From Suilimivivens sp963650485 (GTDB lineage Bacteria; Bacillota; Clostridia; Lachnospirales; Lachnospiraceae): 52,357 nucleotides of DNA. Location: positions 1 to 52,357 of the forward strand of contig CAVJLN010000016.1 of the NCBI GenBank assembly GCA_963650485.1, in the 5' to 3' direction. This document shows positions 32,994-40,948 of this stretch, piece after piece; position 1 is the stretch's first letter; every line of letters starts with the position of its first letter. The notes below the pieces were generated by a model, which saw nothing but the letters and a program-made list of their open reading frames with translations, was not told the origin of the DNA and did no database searches. Both the position numbers and the translations under genes were made by a program.

Positions 32994-33533
32994 TTACTGA
33001 TGTTTGATAATGCACATCTGGTCAAATGGATAAATCCGCATCCATGCTTTCCCAATCAATTCATCCCGGTGAATGTTGCCCACAACGGGATCTCTGCTGT
33101 CCGAACTGTTGTTACGGTTATCACCCAGCACGAAATATTCATCCGCTCCAAGCGTAATCGGCTCATAGGCCCTTCCCGGATCCTGAATCACTTCCTTGCC
33201 GAAGTCCTCATTCAGAACCTCTCCGTCAATGTAAATGGTTCCTTCCTCATCAATATACACCGTTTCTCCCGGAAGTCCGATAATCCGCTTGATATAATAG
33301 GTCTTCTCTGCATACCGGAATGGAAATACCACAATGTCAAACCGCTCCGGATCATGGAATCGATAAGAAATCTTATCAACAATCAGATTATCGCCATCGG
33401 TAAGTGTGGGTGACATGGAGCTTCCGATCACCTTCGTTCTCTGTCCCACATAGGTCACGACCAGAAAGGTTACAACCAGTACAATTAATAAATACAAGCT
33501 TGTGCTCAGAATATCCTTTAACTTCTTATTCAC
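32994..33533 (-). CDS. lepB: type I signal peptidase (first of two)
   Basis: 179 residues. N-terminal signal-anchor (LYLLIVLVVTFLVVTYVG) then catalytic Ser in IGSSMSPTL and catalytic Lys in YYIKRIIGLPGETV, with the family boxes FDIVVF, GEVLNE and VLGDNRNNSSDSR. It cleaves signal peptides of secreted proteins outside the membrane. The start chosen is the GTG at 33533, which has GGAGG 7 nt upstream and overlaps the rbgA stop as GTGA; the ATG at 33539 lies too close to that site. Confidence 0.93.
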   Translation of the reverse strand: MNKKLKDILSTSLYLLIVLVVTFLVVTYVGQRTKVIGSSMSPTLTDGDNLIVDKISYRFHDPERFDIVVFPFRYAEKTYYIKRIIGLPGETVYIDEEGTIYIDGEVLNEDFGKEVIQDPGRAYEPITLGADEYFVLGDNRNNSSDSRDPVVGNIHRDELIGKAWMRIYPFDQMCIIKHQ

Positions 33534-34381
33534 TTCCATTCCTCCGGACGCTCTAATGTAATCCTTCCAAGCTTTCCTGAACGAAAATCCTCAAGTAGCA
33601 TGGAAGATGCCCGATCCACATCAGGTAATTCCCCTTTTTGCAGGCACTTACGCGCAATGGCAATCTTCTTCAACGTATCATATGCATCTTCATCTATTGT
33701 AATATCATATCGCTTTTCTAACAAGTCCAAATATGAATTTTTTAAATTCCGTATCAGTGCCACCGCAAGCTCATCCACATGTAGAATTTCATCATTAATG
33801 GACCCAATGAGTGCCAGATGCTCTCCTATTTTCTGATCCTCGAACTTCGGCCACAAAATACCCGGTGTGTCTAACAGCTCCAGATTTTTGTTCAAGCGGA
33901 TCCACTGTTTTCCCTTCGTAACACCCGGCTTGTTTCCGGTCTTAGCGCATGCCTTTCCGGCAAAAGAATTGATAAACGTAGACTTTCCGACATTGGGAAT
34001 GCCTACCACCATGGCACGAACCGGACGATTGATGATGCCACGCTTTCTGTCACGTTCGATCTTCTCCTTACAGGATTCCAGTACGAGAGCCTGAATGTTC
34101 TTGATTCCGGCTCCGTTTTTTGCATTAAGCGGCTGTACGAAATATCCTTTTTCTTTAAAAAAGCTCTCCCATTCCTGATTCAGCCTTGCATCCGCAAGAT
34201 CTGATTTATTAAGCAGAATGATTCTGGCCTTTCCCTTTCCCAGCTCATCAATATCCGGATTCCGGCTGCTCATGGGAATTCTCGCATCTACAAGCTCGAT
34301 AATCAGATCAATCAGCTTGATGTTCTCCTGCATCATTCGCTTTGCTTTGGTCATATGTCCGGGATACCATTGATAATTCAT
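33530..34381 (-). CDS. rbgA: ribosome biogenesis GTPase RbgA (YlqF)
   Basis: 283 residues. A circularly permuted GTPase: G4 LLNKSDLAD near 58 comes before G1 GIPNVGKSTFIN near 125 and G3 DTPGILWPKF near 172. The start YQWYPGHMTKAKRMM is diagnostic. RbgA drives late 50S assembly (L16 incorporation). The ATG at 34381 has AGGAG 6 nt upstream. It lies between two signal peptidase genes, with 9 bp on one side and a 4-bp overlap on the other. Confidence 0.97.
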   Translation of the reverse strand: MNYQWYPGHMTKAKRMMQENIKLIDLIIELVDARIPMSSRNPDIDELGKGKARIILLNKSDLADARLNQEWESFFKEKGYFVQPLNAKNGAGIKNIQALVLESCKEKIERDRKRGIINRPVRAMVVGIPNVGKSTFINSFAGKACAKTGNKPGVTKGKQWIRLNKNLELLDTPGILWPKFEDQKIGEHLALIGSINDEILHVDELAVALIRNLKNSYLDLLEKRYDITIDEDAYDTLKKIAIARKCLQKGELPDVDRASSMLLEDFRSGKLGRITLERPEEWK

Positions 34382-34390
34382 TCTCAACTC

Positions 34391-34975
34391 CTATCTTACA
34401 AATCCCCATCCATCCCCATCACCGGATAAATGGAACCATGCTTTTCCAATAATATTACTTCTCTTCACAGGTCCGATGTTACCCGATCGGCTGTCCTCAC
34501 TGTTATTACGGTTATCTCCCAACACAAAGAATTCATCGGAACCAAGCGTAATCTCAATGTCTGCAATACCGGGATCCGCGATCTTATCCAGTGTCTCATC
34601 TTCATCGAGCATCACGCCGTTCACATAAACGTAACCACCAATAATCTGCACCTTTTCTCCCGGAAGCGCAACTACCCGCTTCAAATAATCATGGGAATTG
34701 GTATTGCCGTTTGGCAGAAAAACAATTACATCCCCCCGCTTCGGAGACAGTAGCTTATAGATGAACCGGTCAATGAAAACGGTCTGCCCGTTCGATAATG
34801 CAGGTTCCATCGAAACACCGATCACACTGGTTTTCAGTCCAAAAGAAATCACGATGACAAATGCGAGCAGAATCGCCGCAAAACAGAAAAAAATCATGGA
34901 AAAAATTTCCCGCACCATTCCTTTACTTATTTTCTTTTTCTTCTCATAAAAAGAAAGTCCTTTGTGTTTTGCCAT
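34391..34975 (-). CDS. lepB: type I signal peptidase (second of two)
   Basis: 194 residues. A basic N terminus (SFYEKKKKISKG), signal-anchor at about 24-46, catalytic Ser in IGVSMEPAL, Lys in DYLKRVVALPGEKV and the C-terminal box FVLGDNRNNSEDSRSGNIG. The identifiable boxes differ clearly from the other copy, so this is an old duplication. AAAGGA lies 6 nt before the ATG. It follows rplS after a hairpin. Confidence 0.93.
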   Translation of the reverse strand: MAKHKGLSFYEKKKKISKGMVREIFSMIFFCFAAILLAFVIVISFGLKTSVIGVSMEPALSNGQTVFIDRFIYKLLSPKRGDVIVFLPNGNTNSHDYLKRVVALPGEKVQIIGGYVYVNGVMLDEDETLDKIADPGIADIEITLGSDEFFVLGDNRNNSEDSRSGNIGPVKRSNIIGKAWFHLSGDGDGWGFVR

Positions 34976-34995
34976 ATTTCATCCTTTATAACAGA

Positions 34996-35025
34996 ACAGG
35001 ACAACCGATAACTCGGTTGTCCTGT
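34996..35025 (-). terminator. hairpin after rplS
   Basis: Perfect 13-bp stem ACAGGACAACCGA (34996-35008) with 35013-35025, 4-nt loop, followed on the minus strand by TCTGTTAT. It may partly terminate the ribosomal protein transcript. Confidence 0.6.
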
Positions 35026-35049
35026 AAATCCTACCGATTGTCGGCAGAT

Positions 35050-35085
35050 TATTGTACTGTTTACTCGTACCTCGTTCCAGCAGTG
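35050..35085 (-). repeat. CTGGAACGAGGT repeat segment, copy 2
   Basis: The minus strand just after the rplS stop reads CACTGCTGGAACGAGGTACG then AGTAAACAGTAC. A closely similar segment (GTTACTGGAACGAGGTGCG then AGTGAGCAGTAAC) lies at 5921-5947 after the WYL gene, and a diverged one near 39080-39120. Confidence 0.5.
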
Positions 35086-35086
35086 A

Positions 35087-35431
35087 TTATTTCACTACTT
35101 CCTTAACCTTGGCAGCCTTACCTACACGGTCTCTTAAGTAATTCAGTTTTGCTCTGCGGACTTTACCCTTACGAACCACTTCAACCTTCTCAACGTTCGG
35201 GGAGTATAAAGGCCAAGTCTTCTCAACGCCAACACCGTTAGATGACTTACGCACGGTAAAGGTCTGACGAGCACCGGTTCCCTGCTTCTTTAATACAACA
35301 CCTTCAAAAACCTGAATTCTTTCACGGTTTCCTTCCTTGATCTTACCGTAAACCTTAACAGTATCACCAATGCCGAATTCAGAAACCTCTTTTAATGCTT
35401 CGTTTTCAATGTTCTTGATAATTTCGTTCAT
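35087..35431 (-). CDS. rplS: 50S ribosomal protein L19
   Basis: 114 residues, full length. GDTVKVYGKIKEGNRERIQV near 23, then RQTFTVRKSSNGVGVEKTWP and RRAKLNYLRDRVGKAAKVKE are the conserved L19 segments. It follows trmD by about 100 bp, in which an extended -10 (CTGGTATGAT) could give extra transcription. Confidence 0.98.
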   Translation of the reverse strand: MNEIIKNIENEALKEVSEFGIGDTVKVYGKIKEGNRERIQVFEGVVLKKQGTGARQTFTVRKSSNGVGVEKTWPLYSPNVEKVEVVRKGKVRRAKLNYLRDRVGKAAKVKEVVK

Positions 35432-35535
35432 TTCTATATCCTCTCTTATTCTGTATTTGGAAAATAGACGTTCTTAATATCATCATACCAGCGGACCATC
35501 ACAATTCCACAACATATGGAATGATATCATACATT

Positions 35536-36324
35536 TCATGGATTTGCAAGTACTTTCTTACACCTGCGTTCCTCCCTCTGTTTCTTCCGTGCTTCCCGCT
35601 TACGCAGCCGTTCAAAATAATCCTGATTTTCAGCTGCCCATTTTTCATACAGATCGGGACGCAGCTCCTTCGTCCTCTCCAATGACTGTGTAAGACGCCA
35701 TTCCTCCACTTTTTCATGGTTGCCGGACAGAAGAATCTCCGGAACCTTCTGTCCGTTCCATTCCTCCGGTCTTGAATACTGCGGATATTCCAGCAGATAA
35801 TTGGAAAAGCTCTCGGTCTCTCCCGAATCCTCGTTGCCAAGCACCCCCGGCACCATACGGGAAACCGCATCGATCATCACCATGGCAGGCAGCTCCCCGC
35901 CGGTCAGCACGTAATCTCCAATCGATACATAATCCGTAACGATCGTATCCAATACTCTCTGATCAATTCCTTCATAATGTCCGCAAAGAATGATCAGATC
36001 CTCTTCACAAGCCAGCTCTCTTGCCATCTGCTGCTGAAACGTCCGTCCCTGCGGTGCCATATAAATTACCCTTGGGCGCATTCTGCTTTTTAAGTTCTTC
36101 GTAACACTTAAGAATGCATCGTATACCGGCTGTGCCTGCATCAGCATACCGGCTCCTCCGCCATACGGGTAATCGTCCACCTTTTTATGCTTGTCCTTCG
36201 TATAATCCCGGATATTCACAAGATCCAGTGAAATGACTCCCTTTTCCATGGCGCGTCCGGTAATACTGGTACGGACTCCCTGATCAATCATTTCAGGAAA
36301 TAAAGTCAATACATGAAAATTCAT
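35536..36324 (-). CDS. trmD: tRNA (guanine37-N1)-methyltransferase
   Basis: 262 residues; methylates G37 next to the anticodon to prevent frameshifting. SPOUT-knot motifs: MNFHVLTLFPEM at the start, DYPYGGGAGMLMQAQP near 51, and SIGDYVLTGGELPAMVMIDA near 133. The C terminus has an additional basic tail (RLRKREARKKQREERRCKKV). The gene begins 2 bp after the rimM stop. Confidence 0.97.
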   Translation of the reverse strand: MNFHVLTLFPEMIDQGVRTSITGRAMEKGVISLDLVNIRDYTKDKHKKVDDYPYGGGAGMLMQAQPVYDAFLSVTKNLKSRMRPRVIYMAPQGRTFQQQMARELACEEDLIILCGHYEGIDQRVLDTIVTDYVSIGDYVLTGGELPAMVMIDAVSRMVPGVLGNEDSGETESFSNYLLEYPQYSRPEEWNGQKVPEILLSGNHEKVEEWRLTQSLERTKELRPDLYEKWAAENQDYFERLRKREARKKQREERRCKKVLANP

Positions 36325-36326
36325 CT

Positions 36327-36836
36327 TTAAAGAAGTCCCTCCATCAAATGAAAGGTAAGCTGTTCTCCTTCTACATCGACCTTAAGGATACACTCCTTAA
36401 TCGCCGGAAGCAGAAGCTCTCTTCCATCCTCTAATGCGATGACATATACATCATTGGCCCCGGTTTCAATCACATCGGTAAGAGTTCCCTTTAATGCCTC
36501 ATCATCATCCGAAACTGCACTCATGCCAATCAGGTCCGCAATAAAATATTCATCCTTTTGAAGCTTCACTGCATTCTCCCTCGTGACATAAAGGCTCTTT
36601 CCTTTATATTTCTCTATATCATTGATGTTATCATAATGTTCAAATTTTAAGATTGCAAACTGTTTGAAAAACTTCACACTTTCAATCTTCAATACCTTCT
36701 GTTCGCTTCCGGTATCCAGAATGACTTCCTTTAACTTTTTAAAACGCTGTACCTGATCGGTCGTCGGAAATACCTTGACCTCTCCACGTACTCCATGCGT
36801 GGAAGAAATAACTCCCACCTGTAAGAGTTTTTCCAT
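36327..36836 (-). CDS. rimM: 16S rRNA processing protein RimM
   Basis: 169 residues. The N-terminal RimM domain starts LLQVGVISSTHGVRGEVKVF; the C-terminal PRC-barrel has DEYFIADLIG and AIKECILKVDVEG. It helps mature the 30S head and binds S19. The ATG at 36836 has GGGGG 5 nt upstream; the track-like start at 36848 lies upstream of that site. A mobile repeat separates it from khpA, its usual neighbour. Confidence 0.95.
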   Translation of the reverse strand: MEKLLQVGVISSTHGVRGEVKVFPTTDQVQRFKKLKEVILDTGSEQKVLKIESVKFFKQFAILKFEHYDNINDIEKYKGKSLYVTRENAVKLQKDEYFIADLIGMSAVSDDDEALKGTLTDVIETGANDVYVIALEDGRELLLPAIKECILKVDVEGEQLTFHLMEGLL

Positions 36837-36862
36837 AATAACCCCCATCGTAATCCTGTCAA

Positions 36863-37022
36863 ATATAGCTGTAACTATTCAGAACCCCATTCGTAAAACC
36901 GTTGCTAACGCAACTCGAGTTTATCTCATGTGGTTACTTCGCCATATAAAATTGCTGTTCTGCTTGAATGCAAGCATTCGCAGAAAGCAATTTTGCATGG
37001 CTCTGAATAGTTACATATAGCT
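36863..37022. mobile_element. complete miniature inverted-repeat element with 8-bp target duplication
   Basis: A 144-bp element (36871-37014) has perfect 13-bp terminal inverted repeats GTAACTATTCAGA and TCTGAATAGTTAC. It is flanked by a perfect 8-bp direct repeat ATATAGCT (36863-36870, 37015-37022), the signature of transposition. It has no coding capacity. Internally, 36948-36994 folds into a long stem of about 21 bp. Ends starting GTAA and 8-bp duplications are characteristic of IS66-family elements, so it may be mobilised by an IS66 transposase elsewhere in the genome. Confidence 0.85.
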
Positions 37023-37057
37023 TAAATAAAGACGTTTCTCACCTGCCTATAGTAACT

Positions 37058-37087
37058 AAGAGGGCGCTCCGAAGAACTCCCTCTTAT
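37058..37087. terminator. hairpin between khpA and rimM
   Basis: On the minus strand AAGAGGG-AGTTC-TTCG-GAGCG-CCCTCTT, with a UUCG-type tetraloop. No good T-run follows, so it may act as an mRNA-stabilising or processing structure rather than as a strong terminator. Confidence 0.45.
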
Positions 37088-37110
37088 CTTAAACGGGTTT
37101 CACACCCACA

Positions 37111-37338
37111 TTAGACGATTTCTACGTCTACCTTCTTGTTATCTTTCGATGATGCAGCCTTTACCACAGCACGGATTGCTTTTGCAATTCTACCCTGCTT
37201 ACCGATCACCTTTCCCATATCAGATGCTGCCACATGAAGTTCAACCGTAACATGTTTTCCTTCTTCTTTTTCTGTAACAACGACTTCCTCAGGATGATCA
37301 ACAAGGTTTTTAGCAATTACTTCTACTAATTCTTTCAT
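37111..37338 (-). CDS. khpA: KH-domain RNA-binding protein KhpA (YlqC)
   Basis: 75 residues, a single KH domain with the GKQGR loop (MGKVIGKQGRIAKAIRAVVK). KhpA forms a complex with KhpB/Jag and binds many RNAs; it affects cell division in Firmicutes. It follows rpsP by 33 bp, the standard gene order. Confidence 0.95.
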   Translation of the reverse strand: MKELVEVIAKNLVDHPEEVVVTEKEEGKHVTVELHVAASDMGKVIGKQGRIAKAIRAVVKAASSKDNKKVDVEIV

Positions 37339-37371
37339 TGTTCACCTCCAAAAGGGCCAGACAACATACAA

Positions 37372-37617
37372 TTATTTCTCAATTCCTGCCTGCTTAAAAA
37401 TCTTGCTGACAACTTCTGTAGGCTGAGCTCCGTTTGCTAACCACTTCTTAGCAAGCTCCTCATTTACCTTAAAAGTGCTGGGATCTGTGTTCGGGTCATA
37501 AGTACCGATCTCTTCGATACATCTTCCGTCTCTGGGAGAACGTGAATCTGCAACTACGATTCTATAGAAAGGAGCTTTCTTCTGACCCATTCTTCTTAAT
37601 CTGATTTTAACTGCCAT
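37372..37617 (-). CDS. rpsP: 30S ribosomal protein S16
   Basis: 81 residues. MAVKIRLRRMGQKKAPFYRI, then VADSRSPRDGRCIEEIGTYD and the YNP-like segment are invariant S16 features. AGGTG lies about 6 nt before the ATG. It is 55 bp downstream of ffh. Confidence 0.98.
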   Translation of the reverse strand: MAVKIRLRRMGQKKAPFYRIVVADSRSPRDGRCIEEIGTYDPNTDPSTFKVNEELAKKWLANGAQPTEVVSKIFKQAGIEK

Positions 37618-37672
37618 TTTGTTTCACCTCCATAGTGTAATTAAATAATCATTTCTGTTTATATAAAACTTC

Positions 37673-39031
37673 CTAAAATGGAAACTTCATACCACCAAAC
37701 ATTCCTCTGCCGCGCTTGCCCCCCATTAATCCGGGCATCTGCTTCATCATCTTCTGGGACTGTTCAAATTGCTTGATAAAACGGTTGACTACGGCAATAT
37801 CCACGCCTGCCCCCTTCGCAATTCTGCCCTTACGGCTTAAATTCATCAGCTTCGGATTCTTTCTTTCTTCCGGAGTCATGCTTAAGATGATCGCTTCGGT
37901 TCTGGCAAGCTGCTTTTCATCAATCATGGATTCCACATCACCGAGCTTGCTTCCCATACCGGGCATCATGGAAAGAATACTGCTTAAGCCTCCCATGTTC
38001 CGCATCTGCTTCATGCTCTCTAAGTAATCATCAAAATCGAACTTGCCCTTTTTCATCCGGGCAGCCATTTCCTTTTCCTTGTTCTCATCAATGGAAATGT
38101 TTTCCTGTGCCTTTTCAATGAGGGAAAGCACATCTCCCATTCCTAAAATCCGGTTCGCCATACGATCCGGATAAAACTGTTCCAGGTCACTTAGCTTCTC
38201 GCCCATGCCGACATAAAGAATCGGCTTGCCGGTAACCGCTTTAACAGAAAGGGCTGCACCACCTCGGGTATCACCATCCATCTTGGAAAGCACCACACCG
38301 TCAATTCCGATGCGGTCATTGAACTGACTCGCTACGGTTACGGCATCCTGACCGGTCATGGCATCCACAACGAGGAGGGTCTGATGCACTTCCACATTTC
38401 GTTTGATCTCTTCAAGCTCGACCATCATATTTTCATCGACATGTAACCGGCCTGCGGTATCGATAATTACAACGTTTAAATCCTTCTTACGTGCGTGTTC
38501 CACAGCAGCTTTCGCAATGTCCACAGGATTCTGATTATCTCCCATGGTAAAAACCTCTACCTGCTGTTTCTCACCATTGATCTGCAGCTGTTTAATTGCT
38601 GCCGGACGATATACGTCACAGGCAACGAGCAGTGGACGTTTTCCTTTCAGCTTCAGCTTTCCGGCAATCTTGGCTGCTGCGGTTGTTTTACCGGCACCCT
38701 GAAGACCACACATCATAATCGTGGTAATTGCCTTACCCGGCTGGAACTGCAGCTCGGTTGTTTCCGATCCCATCAGGGCAATCATTTCTTCATTAACGAT
38801 CTTGATTACCATCTGTCCCGGATTCAGTCCATTCATGACATCGGAACCGATGGCACGCTCTTCCACAGACTTGACAAACTGCTTAACGACCTTGAAATTG
38901 ACGTCGGCCTCTAACAATGCCATCTTGACTTCTTTCAGTGCAACCTTAACATCTTCCTCTGTAAGACGTCCTTTGCTTTTCAGTTTTTTAAATACATTTT
39001 GAAGTTTATCTGTCAGACTCTCAAAAGCCAT
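37673..39031 (-). CDS. ffh: signal recognition particle protein Ffh
   Basis: 452 residues. N domain, then GTPase G domain with G1 GLQGAGKTTAAAK near 108, G3 DTAGRLHVD near 190 and G4 SKMDGD near 247, then the methionine-rich M domain that binds signal sequences and SRP RNA (SMMPGMGSK, MMKQMPGLMGG) ending in a Gly/Met tail. It works with FtsY (43171). It is preceded by ylxM, 100 bp upstream; the gap carries a degenerate repeat. Confidence 0.98.
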   Translation of the reverse strand: MAFESLTDKLQNVFKKLKSKGRLTEEDVKVALKEVKMALLEADVNFKVVKQFVKSVEERAIGSDVMNGLNPGQMVIKIVNEEMIALMGSETTELQFQPGKAITTIMMCGLQGAGKTTAAAKIAGKLKLKGKRPLLVACDVYRPAAIKQLQINGEKQQVEVFTMGDNQNPVDIAKAAVEHARKKDLNVVIIDTAGRLHVDENMMVELEEIKRNVEVHQTLLVVDAMTGQDAVTVASQFNDRIGIDGVVLSKMDGDTRGGAALSVKAVTGKPILYVGMGEKLSDLEQFYPDRMANRILGMGDVLSLIEKAQENISIDENKEKEMAARMKKGKFDFDDYLESMKQMRNMGGLSSILSMMPGMGSKLGDVESMIDEKQLARTEAIILSMTPEERKNPKLMNLSRKGRIAKGAGVDIAVVNRFIKQFEQSQKMMKQMPGLMGGKRGRGMFGGMKFPF

Positions 39032-39055
39032 TCCTTAACCTCGTTCCTGCACCAA

Positions 39056-39136
39056 TGTCTGTAACTCTTAGTAACTGTTGGTCATATTCTTACGTTCTCA
39101 GCAGTAAATGCTTCGACCTGTACGGAATAGTTATAA
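39056..39136. repeat. degenerate copy of the GTAAC-ended repeat family
   Basis: Ends GTAACTGTTGG (39070-39080) and GGAATAGTTATAAC (39123-39136) face each other about 65 bp apart. The right end covers the ylxM stop codon (TTA-TAA-CTATTCCG). The interior resembles the segments at 5921 and 35050. Confidence 0.4.
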
Positions 39137-39472
39137 CTCATTCATAATCCTGTTGGAAATCTCGTTCATCTTACAAACCAGCTCTTCCCTCGAAAGCTGT
39201 GGATTCTCTGCCAGCTTCTGGATGCTTCCCACTTCTTCCCGGATCTTCACGAAACGCTCTATTAAATGAAGCTTGTTCTCATATTCCTGTAAAATCCTGT
39301 TGCACCGCCTGATCAGGTCATGTACTCCCTGACGGCTGATTCCGTTCTCTTCGGCAATCTCGGATAATGAGAAGTCATTGTATACGACATCCTCATAGAT
39401 CTTCTTCTGATGCTCTGTCAGCAATTCTCCATAAAAATCATAAAGCATTGCCTGCTTAGCTATTCGTTCCAT
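39131..39472 (-). CDS. ylxM: YlxM, SRP-associated helix-turn-helix protein
   Basis: 113 residues with a sigma-70 region-4-like helix-turn-helix (FSLSEIAEENGISRQGVHDLIRRC). YlxM is encoded next to ffh in most Firmicutes and stimulates SRP GTPase function in streptococci. The ATG at 39472 has AAGGTGAG upstream; the in-frame ATG at 39517 lies in the promoter -35 region. It starts the ylxM-ffh transcript from the promoter at 39489-39517. Confidence 0.93.
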   Translation of the reverse strand: MERIAKQAMLYDFYGELLTEHQKKIYEDVVYNDFSLSEIAEENGISRQGVHDLIRRCNRILQEYENKLHLIERFVKIREEVGSIQKLAENPQLSREELVCKMNEISNRIMNEL

Positions 39473-39488
39473 TGCACTCACCTTGAAC

Positions 39489-39539
39489 AATATACATGAT
39501 ACGCAAAAGGATGTCAAGCATTTTTACTTGACATCCTTT
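39489..39539 (-). promoter_or_regulatory. sigma-A promoter of ylxM-ffh with the -35 inside a perfect hairpin
   Basis: TTGACA (39512-39517), 17 bp, TATATT (39489-39494) on the minus strand. The -35 sits in one arm of a perfect 13-bp inverted repeat, 39506-39518 (AAAGGATGTCAAG) and 39527-39539, loop 8. The hairpin could terminate upstream transcription, with TTTT after it, while also carrying the promoter. Confidence 0.8.
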
Positions 39540-39646
39540 GAAAATTTTTCTAAAGAATATGGTGCCTTAAATCTTATTACATAGTTTCCATACTGAAATA
39601 CTGTGAATCCATCTTTATTGCTAAGAAATGCATAACAACTATTCAT
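39524..39646 (-). CDS. candidate 40-residue small protein
   Basis: An ATG at 39646 opens a 40-codon frame with a balanced, protein-like composition (begins MNSCYAFLSNKDGFTVFQYG, ends LEKFSKDVK) and stops in the loop of the hairpin upstream of ylxM. An in-frame TGA 15 bases before the ATG excludes a longer form. The ribosome binding site is weak (AAGAGAG). No recognised family. It could be a small protein or the remnant of a larger gene; it lies in a 280-bp gap between the GH25 gene and ylxM. Confidence 0.35.
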   Translation of the reverse strand: MNSCYAFLSNKDGFTVFQYGNYVIRFKAPYSLEKFSKDVK

Positions 39647-39665
39647 ATTATCTCTCTTTCCTCAT

Positions 39666-39700
39666 TATCTGCATATATTCGTGTTGTTAATATGCAGATA
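39666..39700. other. 11-bp inverted repeat downstream of the GH25 gene
   Basis: TATCTGCATAT (39666-39676) and ATATGCAGATA (39690-39700), 13-nt loop. No T-run; it lies just before the candidate 40-residue ORF. Confidence 0.45.
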
Positions 39701-39749
39701 TTCACCATGTTATGTGCAGATTGCAGGCATCGAATACCAAGCTGTCTGC

Positions 39750-40820
39750 TTAATACTCTTTCATGCACACATTCAGATCCACATCACCCTTGATTCCGTC
39801 CACCTTGCCGGTACTGCTGTACTGCCAGATAGTGAATTCATATGGGAAGTAAACCGGGATCTGATAGTAGGCAAACCACTTGTCGTACTTTTCAATCCGG
39901 CTCATATCGAGCATGATAAAGAAGGTCTTTAAGTTTCCATAAATCATCGGCTGATAGCCAGCATTCTCTACGGTATTCAAAAATTCAATAGCCGCATCGG
40001 TAAAATCTTCCTGTGTCAAATCATCGGTACGGCTCTTTCCGCTCACTTCCTCGAGATCAAGGACTACCGGGTAGGTAATATCATACGGCTCTAACAGCTC
40101 CAGCAGAAACTGTGCTTCTTCCTTTGCTTCTTCCGTGGTTACTGCCTGCGTATAGAAATAAACACCAACCTCGATATGATTCTCTAACGCACCCTCAATG
40201 TTATCAATAAAATATTCATCTTCTACAAGCTTCCCTTCCGAGCTTCCCCGGAAACCGCCACGGATAAACGCAAAGTCAATCCCATCGGCAGCCACCTTTT
40301 TCCAGTCGATCTCTCCCTGATGCTTGGAAACATCAATACCGATCCTGGAGCACACCTCCCCGACATCATCCGTATAGGTGATTCTAGAAGTTGCTTCATC
40401 TAAAACAAAATTATCCAGCACATAATTATTCCGCTTGTATTCATCCGTAATCGGGAAGAAGTTATACTTACTATCGGCATAAACCACCACATCCTCCGGA
40501 TACAGCTCCCGTAAAACGCCAGCCGTACTGTCTCCGCTTTCCATACGCTCCTTAATATCAGCCAGGAGTTTTTTAGCCTCTGTGGTCTGTGCATTTAAGA
40601 CAGCCTCTTCCACGAAAGAATTTACATCCGACTGGGTGTAAATGTAGTCCTTCGTATCTTCCTTAATCTGCTCCACCTGTGCCAGTGCCTCGGTTGTCTC
40701 AAAATTCAACTGATAGTTCTTCAAAAGCAGAAAAATACATACCGTCAGTGAAGCAAGAGCCACAAGACACAGAATAATATTGATCAGATAATTCATCTGT
40801 CTTTTTCTTTTCTTATTCAT
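39750..40820 (-). CDS. membrane-anchored GH25 muramidase (lysozyme)
   Basis: 356 residues. The basic start MNKKRKRQMNYLIN and one membrane helix (about 9-32) form an uncleaved anchor. A helical linker to about residue 150 follows, then a GH25 domain: GIDVSKHQGEIDWKKVAADG, FAFIRGGFRG, the catalytic DxE in PVVLDLEEVSG and the final IWQYSSTGKVDGIKGDVDLN. It should cleave peptidoglycan between MurNAc and GlcNAc outside the cell. The ATG at 40820 has GAGG 9 nt upstream; an in-frame ATG at 40835 is possible. Confidence 0.92.
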   Translation of the reverse strand: MNKKRKRQMNYLINIILCLVALASLTVCIFLLLKNYQLNFETTEALAQVEQIKEDTKDYIYTQSDVNSFVEEAVLNAQTTEAKKLLADIKERMESGDSTAGVLRELYPEDVVVYADSKYNFFPITDEYKRNNYVLDNFVLDEATSRITYTDDVGEVCSRIGIDVSKHQGEIDWKKVAADGIDFAFIRGGFRGSSEGKLVEDEYFIDNIEGALENHIEVGVYFYTQAVTTEEAKEEAQFLLELLEPYDITYPVVLDLEEVSGKSRTDDLTQEDFTDAAIEFLNTVENAGYQPMIYGNLKTFFIMLDMSRIEKYDKWFAYYQIPVYFPYEFTIWQYSSTGKVDGIKGDVDLNVCMKEY

Positions 40821-40948
40821 TCGTTCATTCCTCATATTCTATTTCACAGTTCTTCGAAACTTCATTTGCAAAATTAATACTTTACAACTTTCCATATGTT
40901 CATGCAGTTACCAAGTTCAGTATAGTATGAATATGTGATTTTTACAAT

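Noticed and set aside
35513..35530. ATGATATCAT palindrome between trmD and rplS
   Set aside because: A 10-bp AT-rich palindrome is expected by chance and has no other supporting signal.
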